Assembly (NCBI GenBank): GCA_028335825.1
Contig: JAIOKI010000001.1
Coordinates: 918,165-982,164 of the forward strand
Reading direction: 5' to 3'
Origin: Nosema muscidifuracis
Taxonomy: Eukaryota > Microsporidia > Nosematidae
Length of the DNA stretch: 64,000 nt
Shown here: in pieces, positions 59,693 to 64,000 of the stretch
Layout of the letters: each line of letters opens with the position of its first letter
Numbering within the stretch: the stretch's first letter is position 1
Notes under the pieces: generated by a model
Database searches by the model: none
What the model was told of the DNA's origin: nothing
What the model saw: the letters and a program-made list of their open reading frames with translations, nothing else
Position numbers and translations under genes: made by a program

Positions 59693-60600
59693 AATTAATT
59701 ACATGATTTTATATAAAAAAATTCATGTCTCAAATCAAATAAAAAAATTTGATAATTTGACAGATTTTAATAGTCTAAAAACACTGATAATTAGTTTTTC
59801 CTTGTGAAACGTAAATTATAACGTAAGAAAAAAAATATCACAAAAAACATATTACAGAACTCAAAAAATAGCATCATCTAAGTATTGGTACCTTAATCAA
59901 AGTCAACAGCAGAATATCAAACCCTATGCATTGAAGTATTACTTGCATTAGGACTGTGAAAAAGTGTGTAAATTATATACTTCAATATATTATTTTGATA
60001 TTATATTAATTACTACATAGTACAAAATTGAAAATTTATGAAAAAAAATTCTTGAATTTAAATAAATATAAATACTTCAATATTGTTAAAATTAGACTGT
60101 ATATTCTCTTGCTCTTTCAATCATATTTTTAGTGTGGTCTGATCAAGAAAAGACGAAATTGTATTTATTTCTAAGATATTTAAAAGTCATAAATAATTCC
60201 AGATGGATAATTTAATCACGTATATTAAATTGGTAAAAATAAAATAGAAAAAAGAAGTTATACATTTCGAGATGATGTTTAAAAGTTCACCAAATTAATC
60301 CAGATTTATATTATTATTAATTAAATAAAATATCTAATATTATATTAAATATATTTTTTATTTATTTCTTATATATATTTCTTCCTGACAGAATTATCAT
60401 TTGACATCAATATATTTAATGTCATTTACTCATCTTCTTCTGTATAAAAAAAATTGAATAATAATCGAAATAAATATTTATTATGTCTAAATTTAAAAAT
60501 TATATTTTGTAATTTTTTCTTAGAAATATCTATAATTGTTCTGAGAAGACACGTCATCTAAAAATATTTTATTTTCTAGATAATTAAATATTGTGAAATA
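59693..60600. other. Spacer between last gene and telomere
   Basis: About 900 bases of AT-rich DNA with no subtelomeric repeat family and no gene seen. The telomeric array begins abruptly at its end. Confidence 0.5.
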
Positions 60601-63600
60601 TTAGGTTAGGTAGGTAGGTAGGTAGGTAGGTAGGTAGGTAGGTAGGTAGGTAGGTAGGTAGGTAGGTAGGTAGGTAGGTAGGTAGGTAGGTTAGGTAGGT
60701 TAGGTTAGGTAGGTAGGTTAGGTAGGTAGGTAGGTAGGTAGGTAGGTAGGTAGGTAGGTAGGTAGGTTAGGTAGGTAGGTAGGTAGGTAGGTAGGTAGGT
60801 AGGTAGGTAGGTAGGTAGGTATGTTAGGTAGGTAGGTAGGTAGGTAGGTAGGTAGGTAGGTAGGTAGGTAGGTAGGTAGGTAGGTAGGTAGGTAGGTAGG
60901 TAGGTAGGTAGGTAGGTAGGTAGGTAGGTTAGGTAGGTAGGTAGGTAGGTAGGTAGGTAGGTAGGTAGGTAGGTAGGTAGGTAGGTAGGTAGGTAGGTTA
61001 GGTAGGTAGGTAGGTAGGTAGGTAGGTAGGTAGGTAGGTAGGTAGGTAGGTAGGTAGGTAGGTAGGTAGGTAGGTAGGTAGGTAGGTAGGTAGGTAGGTA
61101 GGTAGGTAGGTAGGTAGGTAGGTAGGTTAGGTAGGTAGGTAGGTAGGTAGGTAGGTAGGTAGGTAGGTAGGTAGGTAGGTAGGTAGGTAGGTAGGTAGGT
61201 AGGTAGGTAGGTAGGTAGGTAGGTAGGTAGGTAGGTAGGTAGGTAGGTAGGTAGGTAGGTAGGTAGGTAGGTAGGTAGGTAGGTTAGGTAGGTAGGTAGG
61301 TAGGTAGGTAGGTAGGTAGGTAGGTAGGTAGGTAGGTAGGTAGGTAGGTAGGTAGGTAGGTAGGTAGGTAGGTAGGTAGGTAGGTAGGTAGGTAGGTAGG
61401 TAGGTAGGTAGGTAGGTAGGTAGGTAGGTAGGTAGGTAGGTAGGTAGGTAGGTAGGTAGGTAGGTAGGTAGGTAGGTAGGTAGGTAGGTAGGTAGGTAGG
61501 TAGGTAGGTAGGTAGGTAGGTAGGTAGGTAGGTAGGTAGGTAGGTAGGTAGGTAGGTAGGTAGGTAGGTAGGTAGGTAGGTAGGTAGGTAGGTTAGGTAG
61601 GTAGGTAGGTAGGTAGGTAGGTAGGTAGGTAGGTAGGTAGGTAGGTAGGTAGGTAGGTAGGTAGGTAGGTAGGTAGGTAGGTAGGTAGGTAGGTAGGTAG
61701 GTAGGTAGGTAGGTACGTTAGGTAGGTAGGTAGGTAGGTAGGTAGGTAGGTAGGTAGGTAGGTAGGTAGGTAGGTAGGTAGGTAGGTAGGTAGGTAGGTA
61801 GGTAGGTAGGTAGGTAGGTAGGTAGGTAGGTAGGTAGGTAGGTAGGTAGGTAGGTAGGTAGGTAGGTAGGTAGGTAGGTAGGTAGGTAGGTAGGTAGGTA
61901 GGTAGGTAGGTAGGTAGGTAGGTAGGTAGGTAGGTAGGTAGGTAGGTAGGTAGGTAGGTAGGTAGGTAGGTAGGTAGGTAGGTAGGTAGGTAGGTAGGTA
62001 GGTAGGTAGGTAGGTAGGTAGGTAGGTAGGTAGGTAGGTAGGTTAGGTAGGTAGGTAGGTAGGTAGGTAGGTAGGTAGGTAGGTAGGTAGGTTAGGTAGG
62101 TAGGTAGGTAGGTAGGTAGGTAGGTAAGTTAGGTAAGTAAGTTAGGTAGGTAGGTAGGTAGGTAGGTAGGTAGGTAGGTAGGTAGGTAAGTTAGGTAGGT
62201 AGGTAGGTAGGTTAGGTAGGTAGGTAGGTAGGTAGGTATGTTAGGTAGGTTAGGTAGGTAGGTAGGTAGGTAGGTAGGTAGGTAGGTAGGTAGGTAGGTA
62301 GGTAGGTAGGTAGGTACGTTAGGTAGGTAGGTAGGTAGGTAGGTAGGTAGGTAGGTAGGTAGGTAGGTAGGTAGGTAGGTAGGTAGGTAGGTAGGTAGGT
62401 AGGTAGGTAGGTAGGTAGGTAGGTATGTTAGGTAGGTAGGTAGGTAGGTAGGTAGGTAGGTACGTTAGGTAGGTAGGTAGGTAGGTAGGTAGGTAGGTAG
62501 GTAGGTAGGTAGGTAGGTAGGTAGGTAGGTTAGGTAGGTAGGTAGGTAGGTAGGTTAGGTAGGTAGGTAGGTAGGTAGGTAGGTAGGTAGGTATGTTAGG
62601 TAGGTAGGTAGGTAGGTAGGTAGGTAGGTAGGTAGGTAGGTAGGTAGGTAGGTAGGTAGGTAGGTAGGTAGGTAGGTAGGTAGGTAGGTAGGTAGGTAGG
62701 TAGGTAGGTAGGTAGGTAGGTAGGTAGGTAGGTTAGGTAGGTAGGTAGGTAGGTAGGTAGGTAGGTAGGTAGGTAGGTAGGTAGGTAGGTAGGTAGGTAG
62801 GTAGGTAGGTAGGTAGGTAGGTAGGTAGGTAGGTAGGTAGGTAGGTAGGTAGGTAGGTAGGTAGGTAGGTAGGTAGGTAGGTAGGTAGGTAGGTAGGTAG
62901 GTAGGTAGGTAGGTAGGTAGGTAGGTAGGTAGGTAGGTAGGTAGGTAGGTAGGTAGGTAGGTAGGTAGGTAGGTAGGTAGGTAGGTAGGTAGGTAGGTAG
63001 GTAGGTAGGTAGGTAGGTAGGTAGGTAGGTAGGTAGGTAGGTAGGTAGGTTAGGTAGGTAGGTTAGGTAGGTAGGTAGGTAGGTACGTTAGGTAGGTAGG
63101 TATGTTAGGTAGTTGTTAGGTAGGTAGGTTAGGTAGGTAGGTTAGGTAGGTAGGTAGGTAGGTAGGTAGGTAGGTAGGTAGGTAGGTAGGTAGGTAGGTA
63201 GGTAGGTAGGTATGTTAGGTAGGTAGGTAGGTAGGTAGGTAGGTAGGTAGGTAGGTAGGTAGGTAGGTAGGTAGGTTAGGTAGGTAGGTAGGTAGGTAGG
63301 TAGGTAGGTAGGTAGGTAGGTAGGTAGGTAGGTAGGTAGGTAGGTAGGTAGGTAGGTAGGTAGGTTAGGTAGGTAGGTATGTTAGGTAGGTAGGTAGGTT
63401 AGGTAGGTTAGGTAGGTTAGGTAGGTAGGTAGGTTAGGTAGGTAGGTAGGTTAGGTAGGTGTAGGTTAGGTAGGTAGGGTAGGTTAGGTAGGTTAGGTAG
63501 GTTAGGTAGGTTAGGTAGGTTAGGTAGGTAGGTTAGGTAGGTTAGGTAGGTAGGTTAGGTAGGTAGGTAGGTTAGGTAGGTAGGTTAGGTAGGTTAGGTA

Positions 63601-64000
63601 GGTTAGGTAGGTTAGGTAGGTTAGGTAGGTTAGGTAGGTTAGGTAGGTTAGGTAGGTTAGGTAGTAGGTTAGGTAGGTTAGGTAGGTTAGGTAGGTAGGT
63701 TAGGTAGTTAGGTAGGTTAGTAGGTAGGTAGGTAGGTTAGGTAGGTTAGGTAGGTAGGTAGGTTAGGTAGGTTAGGTAGGTAGGTTAGGTAGGTTAGGTA
63801 GGTTAGGTAGGTAGGTTAGGTAGGTTAGGTAGGTTAGGTAGGTAGGTAGGTAGGTTAGGTAGGTTAGGTAGGTTAGGTTAGGTAGGTTAGGTAGGTAGGT
63901 AGGAGTAGGTAGGTTAGGTAGGTTAGGTAGGTTAGGTAGGTTAGGTAGGGTTAGGTAGGTGTAGGTAGGTTAGGTAGGTTAGGTAGGTAGGTAGGTAGTT
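60601..64000 (+). repeat. Telomere: TAGG array with interspersed TTAGG
   Basis: At least 3.4 kb reaching the window edge, G-rich strand running 5' to 3' toward the right, as expected for a right chromosome end. Most of the array up to about 63050 is almost pure TAGG with a TTAGG unit only every so often. From about 63380 onward TTAGG and TAGG alternate, giving a 9-base TTAGGTAGG period. Rare variant units TATG, TACG and TAAG occur, usually directly before TTAGG. A few irregular units (AGTAGG, TAGTTGTTAGG) appear toward the end. The array starts directly from unique DNA without degenerate transition units. Confidence 0.93.

Noticed and set aside
1-60600. Introns joining neighbouring open frames
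   Set aside because: Broken genes resume in the same frame after a stop or by small shifts, without GT-AG bounded inserts, so decay or error explains them better than splicing.
60601-64000. Tetranucleotide microsatellite rather than telomere
   Set aside because: The array reaches the window edge, is G-rich in the proper orientation, mixes in TTAGG and is kilobases long next to gene-poor DNA. An internal satellite cannot be wholly excluded without the chromosome end.
1-64000. tRNA, rRNA, CRISPR or bacterial operon features
   Set aside because: No T-loop or anticodon-arm signature, rRNA-like sequence, spaced direct repeats or ribosome-binding-site-led gene strings were found on either strand by reading.

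Overview
The window is about 60.6 kb of very AT-rich eukaryotic DNA running into a 3.4 kb telomere-like array of TAGG/TTAGG units at the right edge, so it reads as the right end of a chromosome. The best guess for the organism is a microsporidian. The proteins have no visible introns, the intact genes are compact, and most credible start codons sit 1-6 bases after a short CCC (or CC) run, the start-proximal motif known from microsporidia. No tRNA, rRNA or core housekeeping cluster was recognised. The phylum call is inference; I cannot name the species.

Layout. (1) 0.4-14.4 kb: four intact members of a cysteine-rich family with a C-terminal membrane hairpin (at 628, 5468, 8214 and 13392), with LINE debris between them. 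A fifth, dead member lies at 55.8-56.4 kb. (2) 16-20 kb: a small gene broken by one stop, then a membrane-anchored HECT ubiquitin ligase. (3) 21-26 kb: the first copy of a duplicated secreted-protein gene, with its tail out of frame, then a second secreted family (542 aa). (4) 27-40 kb: a graveyard holding a diverging pair of dead genes, a second member of the 542 aa family interrupted by one TGA, fossils of Ty3/gypsy-like elements, a small homeodomain gene, two copies of an unidentified repeat and several worn fragments. (5) 40.9-48.7 kb: the intact second copy of the duplicated gene, a worn hypothetical gene, a broken alpha/beta hydrolase (Bem46/ABHD13-like) and an eight-span membrane protein with a J-like domain. 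(6) 48.7-54.2 kb: a near gene desert. (7) 54.2-59.7 kb: a short secreted protein, the dead family 1 member, a dead secreted gene and a two-span membrane gene interrupted by one TGA. (8) 60.6-64 kb: telomere.

How it fits together. Most of the non-core genes encode proteins with a secretion signal or a membrane anchor, in small families that are duplicated, partly converted and often freshly broken. This is the profile expected of a subtelomeric nursery and graveyard for host-interaction proteins. The CCC start motif also survives in front of dead genes, which helps find them. Functions of the three main families are unknown, and none is claimed here.
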